From Megaleporinus macrocephalus (taxonomy: Eukaryota; Chordata; Actinopteri; Characiformes; Anostomidae): DNA of 64,000 bases. The position numbers and the translations under genes are program-made. The notes beneath the pieces are model-generated. The model was not told the DNA's origin. It made no database searches and saw only the letters and a program-made list of their open reading frames with translations. Shown in pieces: positions 54,401-59,206 of this stretch. Position 1 is the first letter of the stretch. Each line of letters starts with the position of its first letter. The DNA lies in NCBI GenBank assembly GCA_021613375.1, contig CM038717.1, positions 38,577,000 through 38,640,999 on the forward strand. The letters run 5' to 3'.

Positions 54401-57400
54401 CCAGCGGATGGCGTTTCTGGTAATGCGTGAGAACGCCGTGGATGCGGGAGTTCACGTACGGACAGTGTCGGCACTTGTAAACCGAACTAGGGTTGATGTC
54501 TGCCTCTTGTGCAAAGTCTGCAGCTTTCACTTTCATGCCTGGGTGTTTTTTGCCATAGTGGGTCAAAAGACCATGAAGGCTGTTGTACTCTGACAGACAC
54601 ACAGTGCACTGGTAGGGGTTGTTAGATATCGAGGAGGTGGTAGAAAACGCAAGGAGGGACTGTCGATCGGACACTGACCTGTTAATCTCCAAAGCTCCCT
54701 CGTCGGACTGATGGCTGTTGAAGGGGCTGGCCATCGAAACGTTTCCCTTCCCCATCTGGGGCAGAAGTTTCTCCACCGTCTGATTTCCTTTGATGATGTC
54801 AAGGAGAACTGACTCGTCTCCTTTGATAGCCCATGGATGAACAGCTTGGTAATGGTTGGTGATGTCCCAGATGGAACAAGCCTCGAAGGCACAATCTCTG
54901 CATTGGTAATGCTTTGTTTCCGAGTTCCCCATCTGTCTGGAGATGGAAGTATCAGGACCAGCCCACAGTTTGCTTGCCATGTACGCGTAATCGACATTGT
55001 GCTCCGGGTGTCGTCTTTGGTAATGCATGAGCAGCCCGTTGGGTTCGGCATGGGAATATATGCACCATTCACAGTGATAACCAGCCTCCAAGATACCATC
55101 TTGATAAGCCCAGTGTAGGATGGTCATGGCCGTGGCCTTCACAGTAGGATGATCCTTCTTTAGATGCTTCTTCAAGGCATACACGTAGGGAGATGTGTAG
55201 GCACAGTGCCTGCACTTTAAAGACCTAAGGGTTCTAGGTTTTTCTGCATCAGTAGCCGAGGTCGCGGTGGACGTGGAGCTTCCCGTCTGGTTCATCTGAG
55301 CCCTTTCTCGTTGACTGCGAACCACAGCGGTATGTCTTCGGACCAAATCGGCGTTCGCCTTCACATCTCGGTGCTTCTTCTGGTAGTGGATCAACACTCC
55401 CTTTACAGTGCGGTTCCCGTAATCGCAGTGCTGGCAGAAGAAGAGCATCTCGCCCTCTCCTTTGTCTGCCGACCCTTTCGGGTGCGAATTGTTTACTCCG
55501 TCGGTTGAGTTGGCGCTGAACTGCTTCAAGAACTGTTTAGGAGGTGCGATCTGCAACTCCTCCATTAGCTTCATTAATCCTGGCGTGGGCGGGGCATGCT
55601 TGATGTACTTTGCTGTTACCTTGATTTCTGGGTGTCGCTTTTGGTAATGGACGAGAACGCCAACCACAGATCGGTTGTTATAAACACAGTGCTTGCAGTA
55701 GAACACCTCCTCATCCAGACCCATGGGCAAGACAGCATTTGAAGATGATTTTGGGGTACTGGACAGATTATAGGATGAGTTGGCTGACGCCTGCGCTCTG
55801 TCTACTGATATGACCCGCATGGTCTTCTGTATGCGAAAGTAGGAGGCCTTCTGTTCAGGGTGCTTCTTTTGATAGTGAACTAACACTGAGTGCATGTTGG
55901 GGCTTGCGAAGGTGCACATGTCGCAATCGTAGACTACAACGTTGCCATCGAGAGATTCCCTATAAGTTTCAGAGTCCACGTTCGAGTCAGGCGTCTTGCA
56001 CAAGTTTTTGAGCGAGGGACTTGATGAAGACCTGGATGCAGAGGTTGTGAAGCTCTTGGGCCCAGAATTCAAGATTTCTCTCAGGGTTTGTGACTCTGCT
56101 GTTCCCTTCTGAGGCTGATCAACCACATAGCTTGAGAAAATCATGGCGTTGTTGATTTTAACCGAAGGGTGCATTCTTTGGTAATGAGGCATCAAGCTCC
56201 TGACGTTTGGGCTGGTGTATGAACAGAAACGACACGTGTACACCAAATCTGGCTGGTTAAAGTTGAGGACGTTGCTAGCTTCTGGATGGTGATCCATGTA
56301 GTGCTGGTGTAAGTCAGTGAAGCTGTTGTATTCGATGAAACACTCTAGGCAACGGAAGACGGCGCTCTGATCCTCGGGATCCAAAATGTATCGAAAGCTG
56401 AACTTGATATAGGGATGCATTCGCTGGTAATGGGTGCTAACACTGCGAGCAGACTTGTTCTGGTACTCACAGTGTTTGCAATAGAAAAGGTTCCCAGCTT
56501 CCTCGGTGTAGTCAGCACCCTCTTGATATGCCTCCCGGCTGTCTTGACTGCTTTGATCTTGGATGTCTTTCGACTCTACGGAGGCACTATAATGGTTGTC
56601 CTCATCATCCGAGACTGTAACTTGGATGGGAATGTTTCTTGAGGTTAATTTGGACTGCAGGCTACGTTTCCTTTTGCCAACACCACGCTCCGCTTGAGAA
56701 CCTCCAGACTTCCTAATGTACAGATGTTGCGTGTTGTAGGTGAAGCGCTGACTCTGAATCTCGGAATTCTCTCTTTCCTTTCTCTCGTCGATGTGATTCT
56801 CGCTCTCGTCTTCTTCGTCCTCGATATCCTCGAGGTTTATTACATCTTCATGTTGCTGACTCTGACTGATCTTACTTTGAAGGTTGTTTGCGATCTCGTC
56901 GATTCTTGTCCGTTTCTTGACAGGTGACAGATCCAGAGGCAAGTCATTGATGGACTTCCTGGCTGTCTTGCCAATAAGGTGCTTCCTGGATGAAAAGCCA
57001 AGGATTGACGTTTGAGTTTTTTGCACAAAGTTTAACGAGCTGTACGATTCAGACTCGGAATCCTGCTGCTCGTTCGAAGAGCCCTCTTGACTTGCAGCTT
57101 GGATCTCATCACAGTAGGAGTGTTTATGTTGCTGGTGGACACGTAAGCCTTTCAGCGTTGTTGTGGAAAAGTTGCAGAGTGCACAATGATGGGAATTCTG
57201 TTGATCTTCTACAGCAGTAGACTTCTTCCCATTCATTTTCGAGCTGCCGTTCCCTCCGTTCACTGGTTCCAAGACTTCGTTTCGGCCATCGAGGCTTTCG
57301 TTGGTCAGGTCCATGGTGTCCCATTCAGAGGAGGAGCCACCGTGGCATTGCTTGTGGGTGCTGAGTTTTAGAGGACTGGTACAAAGAAATGGACACTCGT

Positions 57401-59102
57401 CGCACTTGTACAGTGTAGTCTTGCCAGACAAGTGGATGTTCTCTATATGGCGAGAGATGCTCCGGCGATGCGTCGTCAAGAAGGAGCAAAAGGGGCACTG
57501 GAACCTATTCAGATGTCTTCTGATTGGAATCCCTTTAGTCTCCAGCAATTTATTATCCTCCTCCGACAGAAGCAGCTTAGCTGAATCCTCAGCTGACAGT
57601 GGGTCAGTGTAATTGGGATCATCCATGTCACACAGTTCAGCGTCAGAGCTGCTTCTCGAATCGTTCAGAATGCCAGAATCCAGGTCTAATGCCGAGTTGG
57701 ATATGTCAGACATCGCAAACGTCGACCTCTCCGACAGTATGGAAGATCCCGTGCTGTTGGGTACTTTCATAGTTATCTGGGAATACTGGAAATTCGACAG
57801 CGCCGACGTGGGCTTCATCTGTGCGGTCCCTTTCAACGAGGGGATGTTGGTTAAAGATCCTTCATTTCCACTCTGATCGTTTGACATCAAGTTGGATGTC
57901 GGAGTGCTTCTTGGCGACAAAGGAGAAGCAGATTTGGAGGATCCGGCGCTTCCATCTGCTTTGGGCTGCTGCAGCGATACCATGATCTTGACCATGTTGT
58001 GGTGCTTCTTTATCATGTGATCGCATAACCGTTGCCTTTGCAAAGTCTGAAAGCCACACCACTCACAGCTGAATCCATCTGTGGTTTGGGGTTTGATCAA
58101 GGAATCCAGAACATTACGTTCTATGAGAACATCTGGAGTCTCCTCACATTGTTCTTCCGAAGACAAGGCATCGGAGTCTGCGTCCAGGGGCCCTGTTTCA
58201 GGTTCCATTTGAACGGGAGACTCTGAATGTCCCAACAAATTGTCCTTGTGATACATCCTCTGATGCTTCAGGATCCTAGCTCTGCGAGGAGACTTGTACG
58301 TGCAATACTGACAGGAGTACACCTTTTCTACGCCATCGTGCATCGCCACGCTGAGCGCCGACTGCTTGGAAGCATTGAGAGAATTGCCGTCGCTCGGGGA
58401 AGCTCCTCCTGCGATGCCATGAACCTTCCTGGTGTGCTCGTTGAGGAGGGATTTTGATCTGAAGTAGCGAACGCAGAACTTGCACTGGAAAAACGGGTTT
58501 ATTGTCTTGCTGGACTGGTTGTATATTGTTTGGTTGGAACTTGACAAGTTCCCTGATTCGGACTCAAAGGAATTGAGGCCTAAAACAGAAACAGAAGGTG
58601 AAAAAAAAACATTTATTTATTTTGCACGCCATTTATTTTCATACTTTGCTCGGGGCAAAAACTGTTCCATGAATATGGGTGCCATATAAAGGCCACGTTA
58701 TGACAGATGTCATCTATTCTACTCTACTTTAATTTTCTACTGCATGCTGCCTAATGACATCGTAAAAATAAAAAAAAACAACCAGCAACAATGAGGTCAT
58801 TAAAGCCAAGCAAACAACACTGCTACGTTCGGTATGTATCACGTGACATGCATGAAGCACAGACACCGTTAACAGGCACCTGCTTCCTTGTGAGGCAACT
58901 CATATTCGTTATTCGTGAGGTCCTCCTCATCCTCCTCTGTGTGACTGAGGGAATTTAAGGAATTGGACCTTGACTGTTGCGGCGACCCGTCCCCAACCTC
59001 CGTGGGCTGCAGGAAGGCAGTGTGGACGTCCTGTATGTGCGCCTTCAGCTCATCGTAGGAGTCTGCACGGAAATCGCAGCCGTCGCACTGTAGCACCTCC
59101 AT
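9181..59102 (-). CDS. znf462: znf462: zinc finger protein 462, whole gene (12 coding exons, one partly in an assembly gap)
   Basis: Orthologue of vertebrate ZNF462, a large nuclear C2H2 zinc-finger protein linked to chromatin organisation and embryonic and neural development (family knowledge). The assignment rests on collinear matches along the whole protein: the N-terminus [13 protein letters not shown], one giant exon full of fingers, the [12 protein letters not shown] block, [68 protein letters not shown] and the last finger CEFCGRAF. The readable exons give 7483 coding bases; with the exon lost in the gap the protein would be about 2,530 residues, close to the human length of about 2,500. 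I count about 33 C2H2-like units. All junction phases that can be checked are compatible. The introns range from 300 bp to over 8 kb and are packed with tandem repeats. The first, non-coding exon(s) and promoter were not identified. Confidence 0.96.
9395..10272. other. last znf462 intron, first part
   Basis: AT-rich intronic sequence with no array and no transposon end that I recognise. Confidence 0.5.
10273..10762 (-). mobile_element. Tc1-like DNA transposon remnant
   Basis: Bounded by inverted ends GAGTCACATTATTATGACC (10273-10291) and its complement (10744-10762). The minus strand still encodes the Tc1/mariner transposase motif [13 protein letters not shown] at about 10465-10503, followed by a segment typical of the transposase C-terminus. 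The element is only 490 bp, so most of the transposase has been deleted and it cannot be autonomous. It lies in the last znf462 intron, in the same orientation as the gene. Confidence 0.85.
10918..11086 (-). CDS. znf462: znf462 coding exon 11 (last zinc finger)
   Basis: 169 bases. The acceptor is TTGGCTACTAG with G at 11087 and the donor is CACGGCAT/GTGAGT with G at 10917. After a Ser/Gly-rich linker it encodes the final finger, [20 protein letters not shown] followed by RHVLRHG, which is near-identical to the C-terminal ZNF462 finger. The Met codon after HG is split with exon 12 (AT/G). Confidence 0.92.
11168..11682. mobile_element. non-autonomous hAT-like element with perfect 8-bp target duplication
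   Basis: Starts TAGGGGTGTGCCATATCG and ends in the near-complement CATATCGCCCACCCCTA. It is flanked on both sides by CTGGAGAT (11160-11167 and 11683-11690), an exact 8-bp duplication as made by hAT transposases. A second copy of the left terminus sits inside at about 11504, so it may be a composite or tandem insertion. It has no coding capacity. Confidence 0.88.
11795..12235 (+). mobile_element. decayed Tc1-like element
   Basis: The left end GAGTCAAAACATTATGACCA and the right part AGGTCACAATGTTTGG are partly complementary. A degraded transposase motif ([12 protein letters not shown], from NSPDLNPIE...W) is readable on the plus strand at about 12030-12070. Frames are broken by stops and indels. 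Confidence 0.65.
12324..12841. mobile_element. non-autonomous Tc1/mariner-like element in a TA microsatellite
   Basis: Inverted ends read CTACTGCTCAAAAGTTTGGG at the left and, reversed from the right end, CTACCGCTCAAAAGTTTAAG, a terminus common in fish genomes. The roughly 515-bp element has no transposase. It is embedded in TA repeats (12306-12322 and 12839-12914), consistent with TA target choice. Confidence 0.82.
12839..12915. repeat. (TA)n microsatellite
   Basis: Nearly uninterrupted TA dinucleotides with a single C interruption, next to the right end of the Tc1-like element. Confidence 0.97.
12916..14027. other. intron with probable retroelement tail
   Basis: Mostly unassigned intronic sequence. 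The stretch at about 13330-13920 ends CTGTAAAGCTGCTCTACAAA followed by TAAACCTGATTTGACTTGG, the kind of 3' tail seen on widespread fish non-LTR elements. A short triplicated unit (CCCCACCAATTAGCCTGA) lies at 13940-13990. No exon was seen. Confidence 0.4.
14028..14460. mobile_element. MITE-A copy 1
   Basis: A roughly 430-bp interspersed element, also present near 19585-19980, 47585-47830 and 50565-50815. It has inward-facing inverted segments: TTTACAGTGGTGGTGATGGG at 14097-14116 and the complement of a near-identical sequence at 14434-14459. Internal landmarks are GGGGACTATATTTTGGCTCA and CAGCGTCCTGCATGTATC. It has no coding capacity. A hAT-like element is inserted right after its 3' side. Confidence 0.7.
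14469..15044. mobile_element. non-autonomous hAT-like element
   Basis: Begins TAGGGATGTAAC and ends GTTACATCCCTA, a perfect 12-bp inverted terminus. It is flanked by GTTCTGAC (14461-14468) and CTTCTGAC (15045-15052), an 8-bp target duplication with one mismatch. The element has a GATA/CGTATCG-rich interior and no transposase. It is inserted at the edge of MITE-A. Confidence 0.82.
15104..16550. mobile_element. outer DNA element interrupted by a second MITE
   Basis: The ends GTCTGTCTCAAATCCTAGTG and, inverted, CACTAGGTTTGAGACAAGAC (to 16550) pair with a few mismatches. Removing the inner element (15538-16380) with one copy of its duplication rejoins the sequence smoothly. No transposase was recognised. 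Confidence 0.55.
15538..16380. mobile_element. inner MITE (MITE-B) with TTAGCGGCT target duplication
   Basis: Flanked by TTAGCGGCT at 15529-15537 and 16381-16389. The ends GGTTCACACTACAC and GTGTAGTGTGAACT are inverted. The interior has two diverged tandem copies of a segment with CCAAACACACGTTTTTGTCC, so the element has been internally duplicated. A solo terminus of the same family lies at 49140-49183. Confidence 0.65.
16686..17076 (-). CDS. znf462: znf462 coding exon 10: expanded poly-glutamate exon
   Basis: 391 bases. The acceptor is CGCCGCTGCAG with G at 17077 and the donor is GCAGCAG/GTAACA with G at 16685. It opens with [20 protein letters not shown], which matches the conserved ZNF462 segment before the last finger. 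About 100 residues of Glu-rich repeat follow, built from GAG/GAA triplets with Val/Ala interruptions and ending in a Lys-containing stretch. The matching human segment is, from memory, much shorter and only mildly acidic, so this looks like an in-frame coding microsatellite expansion. The frame is intact, and its leftover G fits exon 11. Confidence 0.88.
17195..17912. repeat. 21-bp minisatellite
   Basis: About 34 copies of TACTGAATAACTGATAGTAG plus one base. Because 21 is a multiple of three, a Ser/Val/Tyr-rich frame stays open on the minus strand; this is not a gene. The array ends about 23 bases from the donor of znf462 coding exon 9. Confidence 0.97.
17936..18159 (-). CDS. znf462: znf462 coding exon 9
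   Basis: 224 bases encoding [20 protein letters not shown] and two fingers: [21 protein letters not shown] and [22 protein letters not shown]. The acceptor is GTCTCTACAG with G at 18160, directly downstream of a 1.1-kb CT-rich repeat on the coding strand. The donor is GAGCACAAG/GTCAGA with G at 17935, a slightly unusual +3 C, and a 21-bp minisatellite begins about 23 bases beyond it. It ends in phase 0. Confidence 0.94.
18163..19260. repeat. GA/CAGA-rich simple repeat next to the exon-9 acceptor
   Basis: About 1.1 kb of purines plus C on the plus strand (GAGAGACAGACAGAGA, AGAGACAAAGAGAGACAGTC). On the gene strand it is a CT-rich tract running straight into the CAG at 18160. Imperfect 30-60 bp sub-repeats are visible. 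Confidence 0.97.
19585..19980 (-). mobile_element. MITE-A copy 2, reverse orientation
   Basis: The reverse complement of the 14028-14460 element. It includes TACATGCAGGGAGCTGTGAG, CCCCAAAGAAAATGTATTAT and TCATCACCACCACTGTAAAC, with homology continuing to about 19975. It also carries GAGAATTCCAATGAAG beyond the point where copy 1 is interrupted by the hAT-like element. Confidence 0.7.
20045..20181 (-). CDS. znf462: znf462 coding exon 8
   Basis: 137 bases. The acceptor is TCTCGCGCAG with G at 20182 and the donor is CACCGAG/GTATGC with G at 20044. It begins by finishing the split Lys codon of exon 7 and supplies the histidine half of that finger ([11 protein letters not shown]). Then comes [20 protein letters not shown], with a second finger ending in HVILH. 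It has one leftover base for Glu in exon 9. The sequence is close to the human protein throughout. Confidence 0.94.
20236..20880 (+). mobile_element. non-LTR retrotransposon fragment (reverse transcriptase C-terminal part)
   Basis: The plus strand encodes [17 protein letters not shown] at about 20538-20590, matching the LYGCESWT motif near the end of LINE reverse transcriptases, followed by a frame with stops. The element is inactive. The region before it (20236-20500) may be part of the same insertion, but I cannot show that. Confidence 0.6.
21150..22340. repeat. 24-bp minisatellite
   Basis: About 50 copies of a unit built from AGAGTCTCAGCTGTAGAACC and AAC. Later copies alternate in a 48-bp pattern (GAGACTCAGCAACAGAACC against AGACTCAGCTGTAGAACC). 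The unit length is a multiple of three, so frames remain open on both strands (EPTRDSA, ESLVGS); these are not genes. Confidence 0.97.
22341..22868. other. unassigned intron sequence
   Basis: No array, transposon end or exon was recognised in this stretch of the eighth coding intron (exons 7-8). Confidence 0.4.
22869..23330. promoter_or_regulatory. candidate conserved non-coding block
   Basis: Unique sequence of balanced composition with paired TTAAATTAACACC/GGTGCTAATTTACC-like motifs and homeodomain-type TAAT cores (about 23050-23130), sandwiched between two satellites. This is based on texture only. Confidence 0.25.
23425..28045. repeat. 32-bp satellite-like array, 4.6 kb
   Basis: About 144 copies of a 32-bp unit containing CTAACTCAAATAACTAACAC and TAAATAATTCTA, with variant subtypes (ATCTCTA, AACTATA, AGCTAAC). 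Longer-range duplication is visible: the segment from 24235 recurs 896 bases later (28 units) and the block at 25801 recurs 224 bases later (7 units). Just before it, GATACAATACGTATCGTGAT (about 23400) looks like a fragment of a hAT-like end. Confidence 0.98.
28358..28646 (-). CDS. znf462: znf462 coding exon 7
   Basis: 289 bases. The acceptor is CTACACACAG with G at 28647, preceded by a CT dinucleotide repeat; the donor is TACAA/GTGAGT with G at 28357. The exon starts [15 protein letters not shown], a ZNF462 landmark, followed by a Pro/Ser-rich linker. Then come a full finger ([22 protein letters not shown]) and the first half of another ([11 protein letters not shown]). That second finger is completed by exon 8 across an intron of 8.2 kb that carries a 4.6-kb satellite array. 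Confidence 0.95.
28656..28688. repeat. (GA)n microsatellite forming the exon-7 polypyrimidine tract
   Basis: A perfect GA run on the plus strand, that is CT on the transcript, ending nine bases before the acceptor at 28647. Confidence 0.95.
28810..29575. repeat. 30-bp minisatellite
   Basis: About 25 copies of a unit containing GTACTTAGTAGAAGTAATGC and TTACCAATCA. Copies are degenerate at the left and most regular at 29080-29400. Confidence 0.96.
29580..29790 (-). mobile_element. non-LTR retrotransposon fragment (RT core motif)
   Basis: The minus strand at about 29670-29740 encodes [19 protein letters not shown], the conserved [13 protein letters not shown] segment of LINE reverse transcriptases (L2/Rex1-like in flavour). 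Neighbouring sequence CAATCGAGCCCCAGTCTAC resembles a widespread fish repeat tail. The fragment has no intact frame. Confidence 0.75.
29791..31160. other. intron with hAT-like ACGATA-rich sequence and (ATT)n
   Basis: The part at 30235-30480 has repeated CACGATAC/ATCATGATAC pieces typical of decayed fish hAT elements. An (ATT)n microsatellite lies at 30380-30418. The rest, to 31160, is AT-rich with many AATAC/ATCATGATAT pieces. No exon was seen. Confidence 0.4.
31190..31465. mobile_element. interspersed repeat fragment
   Basis: The segment GGATCAAACTAGCGACCTTC ... CAAGGCTGGTTCCC-type text near 31395-31460 matches a motif common in dispersed fish repeats. The class is uncertain. Confidence 0.4.
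31830..32640. repeat. diverged tandem duplication (about 290 bp) rich in AACGTTGT
   Basis: CAGCAAACACACAA followed by GTTGCTACAAC...AGGTGGTGC...CAACGTCACTACTAA occurs at about 31975-32150 and again at about 32270-32440. Short inverted GTTGTCACAAC/AACGTTGT pieces suggest a foldback-type mobile element. A related piece, GCTCCAAAGAAGCAAAGATA, recurs near 32680. Confidence 0.5.
32641..33329. other. unassigned intron sequence with a GC-rich core
   Basis: A GC-richer block at 32895-33140 lies in an otherwise AT-rich intron. No splice-compatible znf462 exon is missing here, so it is not assigned. Confidence 0.35.
33330..34675. repeat. 102-bp minisatellite
   Basis: About 13 copies of a 102-bp unit containing GATTACAGTCTGTCAGAATA, AACATTATATAAAGGC and TATATCGCCCCCTACACTTC. 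Outer copies are more diverged; internal copies differ at only a few bases. It ends some 40 bases before znf462 exon 6, the nearest copies lying on the donor side. Confidence 0.97.
34714..34911 (-). CDS. znf462: znf462 coding exon 6
   Basis: 198 bases. The acceptor is TCTCCTCAG with G at 34912 and the donor is CCAGCG/GTATGT with G at 34713. It starts [15 protein letters not shown] and contains the invariant-looking ZNF462 finger block [20 protein letters not shown], then a Pro/Thr/Arg-rich linker that diverges from the human protein. The reading phase joins exon 5 (G/GT, Gly) and exon 7 (G/AG, Glu). Confidence 0.94.
34998..36315. repeat. 29-bp minisatellite (first)
   Basis: About 45 copies of a 29-bp unit containing GGTGGAGCTAAACTGCTGTA and GGCTGAAT. 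Longer blocks (for example the one at 35880-36020 and that at 36130-36270) are near-duplicates. Confidence 0.97.
36530..36900. promoter_or_regulatory. candidate conserved non-coding element
   Basis: A unique block between two minisatellites with an octamer-like ATGTAAAT (about 36640), CATTAGTCAG and TTTAATGGCA, and a balanced composition. Enhancer function is only inferred from texture and from the general abundance of conserved elements in introns of developmental regulators. Confidence 0.3.
36955..39015. repeat. 29-bp minisatellite (second) reaching the exon-5 donor
   Basis: About 70 copies of a unit such as GTGTTGACTGGTGCAGTGGG plus TGCTGATTG. The left half uses GACTAGTGTTGATTGGTGCA variants. 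On the minus strand all frames stay open, so exon 5 reads in frame into the array for more than 300 residues of Thr/Gln/His/Ser/Pro-rich sequence. Confidence 0.97.
39028..39146 (-). CDS. znf462: znf462 coding exon 5
   Basis: 119 bases encoding the end of one finger ([10 protein letters not shown]) and a complete finger ([22 protein letters not shown]). The acceptor is CTTTATCTCCAG with G at 39147 and the donor is CACGCAG/GTAAGA with G at 39027. One base completes a split Asn codon on the left, and one G is passed on to form Gly with exon 6. The exon is an island: a GA-rich tract of nearly 4 kb starts within a few bases of its acceptor and a 29-bp minisatellite begins about 12 bases past its donor. 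Confidence 0.94.
39150..43001. repeat. 3.85-kb GA/GAATAAAA-rich polypurine tract (continues into gap)
   Basis: On the plus strand almost only A and G, with occasional T and C. Its units are of the type GAGAATGAGAATAAAAGAGA and GAGACACTGA, arranged in longer repeats of 30-110 bp. On the gene strand it is a continuous pyrimidine-rich run that ends at the acceptor of exon 5. Very long Ser/Leu/Phe frames across it are artefacts. Confidence 0.97.
43002..44000. other. assembly gap (999 N)
   Basis: A run of N beginning inside the polypurine tract and ending inside the presumed znf462 exon 4. The true length is unknown; the near-round size suggests a placeholder or estimate. Confidence 0.99.
44001..44041 (-). 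CDS. znf462: znf462 coding exon 4, partial: truncated by the assembly gap
   Basis: Human ZNF462 has about 35 residues between the exon-3 and exon-5 equivalents, including one CxxC finger. Exon 3 ends in phase 0 and exon 5 needs two bases supplied, so an exon is missing. At the right edge of the N-gap the minus strand has TTCATGGCAG followed by an open frame [13 protein letters not shown] that keeps the spaced histidines of the human segment (HERSH against HAQVH). I take this as the start of exon 4, with the remainder hidden in 43002-44000. The acceptor is weak in pyrimidines, so the exact start is uncertain. Confidence 0.6.
44042..44345. other. intron next to exon 4
   Basis: Unassigned unique sequence between the presumed exon-4 acceptor and the next array. 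Confidence 0.4.
44350..45425. repeat. 30-bp minisatellite
   Basis: About 36 copies of a unit containing AAAGATCTCCTGTTCTCCTG and TCTGCTGGAG, with variants of 22-31 bp. Gln/Glu/Phe-rich frames on the minus strand (IFPQQTGEQ) are repeat by-products. Confidence 0.97.
45426..45990. other. unassigned intron sequence
   Basis: Unique sequence with no recognised element or exon. Confidence 0.4.
45995..47402. repeat. minisatellite of about 21-25 bp units with 223-bp duplication
   Basis: Units such as CTGTCTTGTAGAGAGACTG and ACTGTCCTGTAGATAGACTG. A block from about 46020 recurs 223 bases downstream with few changes, and a further 87-base block recurs near 46950-47110 (Cys-rich frames [11 protein letters not shown] are by-products). 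Confidence 0.96.
47585..47830. mobile_element. MITE-A copy 3 (partial)
   Basis: The 3' half of the MITE-A family: GGGGACTATACTTTTTGCCC, CAGCGTCCTGCATGTATCCC, ATGGACGTCTGGTTCCATTC and CCACCACTGTGAAC, then GGAATTCCTCTTTAAAG at the far end. The 5' half is missing. Confidence 0.65.
47890..49135. promoter_or_regulatory. CpG-rich unique block inside the intron between exons 3 and 4
   Basis: About 1.2 kb of unique DNA, strongly enriched in CpG at 48360-49030, in contrast to the AT-rich arrays around it. It includes a CA/C-rich patch (48240-48285), CAATTACGC and GCTCTTAATTGAACGCG. No exon compatible with znf462 is expected here. A deeply conserved enhancer or an alternative promoter CpG island is the best guess. 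Confidence 0.35.
49140..49183. mobile_element. solo terminus of MITE-B
   Basis: TGTCTAGTTCACACTAGACG followed by ATGTTAGCCTGGTGTTTCA is the complement of the right end of the 15538-16380 element. It abuts the next array. Confidence 0.6.
49190..50580. repeat. 21-24-bp minisatellite grown from MITE-A sequence
   Basis: About 65 copies of GTGTTTACAGTGGTGGTGAT, with 15- to 24-bp variants and longer duplicated blocks (49880-50060 resembles 50000-50190 and 50190-50340). The unit equals the internal MITE-A segment TTTACAGTGGTGGTGATGGG, and the array passes directly into MITE-A at 50565. Open frames on both strands (VYSGGDG, HHHHCK) are by-products. Confidence 0.96.
50565..50815. mobile_element. MITE-A copy 4 (right flank of array)
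   Basis: GGTGATGGGAACCAGGGGTC through CAGCCTCCTGCATGTATCCC to GGTTGAAATCTTCTCA matches copy 1 in order. The end of the family is missing. Confidence 0.7.
51065..51202 (-). CDS. znf462: znf462 coding exon 3
   Basis: Exactly 46 codons in phase 0 at both ends, residues 1869-1914. The acceptor is TCACTTTCAG with G at 51203 and the donor is GTGAAG/GTACCG with G at 51064. It contains one finger, [21 protein letters not shown], whose second half ([15 protein letters not shown]) is one of the most recognisable ZNF462 signatures. The exon follows the 54-bp intronic repeat array by about 1.6 kb and is followed by an intron of about 7 kb. Confidence 0.95.
51203..51590. promoter_or_regulatory. candidate conserved non-coding block beside exon 3
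   Basis: Unique sequence with CTTATCTGC, GTGTAATTGTTTTG and TATAATTAAATTTC, set against an adjacent array. It could be an intronic enhancer; conservation is not testable here. Confidence 0.25.
51640..53186. repeat. 54-bp minisatellite reaching the exon-2 donor
   Basis: About 28 copies of a 54-bp unit containing TTTGATGTTTGTTAATAACT, CCTTTAGAGGGCGGTGGTGA and GTGATGTTTGT. The right part alternates two unit types in a 108-bp pattern. The array stops about 12 bases from the donor of coding exon 2. Since 54 is a multiple of three, a 226-residue frame is open on the minus strand ([11 protein letters not shown]); this is not a gene. Confidence 0.97.
53199..58579 (-). CDS. znf462: znf462 coding exon 2: giant zinc-finger exon
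   Basis: A single open exon of 5381 bases encoding residues 75-1868. The acceptor is TTTTAG with G at 58580 and the donor is AACAAG/GTAAGC with G at 53198. It carries 23 CxxC finger starts, many in the pattern CxxC...HYxxxHP that recurs in ZNF462 (for example [27 protein letters not shown]). About residues 622-633 read [12 protein letters not shown]: a PxDLS motif, the consensus recognised by CtBP corepressors, followed by a basic stretch that could be a nuclear localisation signal. An acidic segment ([12 protein letters not shown]) follows. Other linkers are Ser-rich and probably disordered. The frame is intact with no stops. Readthrough past the donor would end after four codons. Confidence 0.97.
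58880..59102 (-). CDS. znf462: znf462 coding exon 1 (start codon, first finger)
   Basis: Encodes residues 1-74 plus one base of codon 75. The ATG at 59102 starts [13 protein letters not shown], which matches the conserved ZNF462 N-terminus and forms a C2H2 finger with Cys6, Cys9, His22 and His27. The exon continues with a Ser/Asn-rich and then acidic linker ([13 protein letters not shown]). The donor is GAAGCAG/GTGCCTG, with the intron starting at 58879. The leftover G joins GC of the next exon to make Gly75. The following intron is only 300 bp. Confidence 0.93.
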
Positions 59103-59133
59103 TGCTAAGGCCTCCCTGGAAAATCAGGGACAG
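59103..59133 (-). other. znf462: znf462 5' UTR part of the first coding exon
   Basis: Upstream of the ATG on the minus strand is a CAG acceptor with its G at 59134, preceded by a long CT repeat that serves as polypyrimidine tract. The exon would then carry 31 untranslated bases. A second possible acceptor, TTTTCCAG with G at 59116, would leave only about 13. An acceptor here means that at least one further upstream non-coding exon exists. Confidence 0.7.
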
Positions 59134-59134
59134 C

Positions 59135-59202
<68 letters not shown>
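59135..59202. repeat. (GA)n microsatellite, polypyrimidine tract of the first coding exon
   Basis: A 68-base pure GA run on the plus strand (CT on the transcript) touching the CCAG acceptor at 59134. Confidence 0.97.

Positions 59203-59206
<4 letters not shown>

Noticed and set aside
53828..58226. Numerous shorter frames on both strands within coding exon 2
   Set aside because: Shadows of the giant exon, whose own frame is intact over 1794 codons and matches ZNF462.
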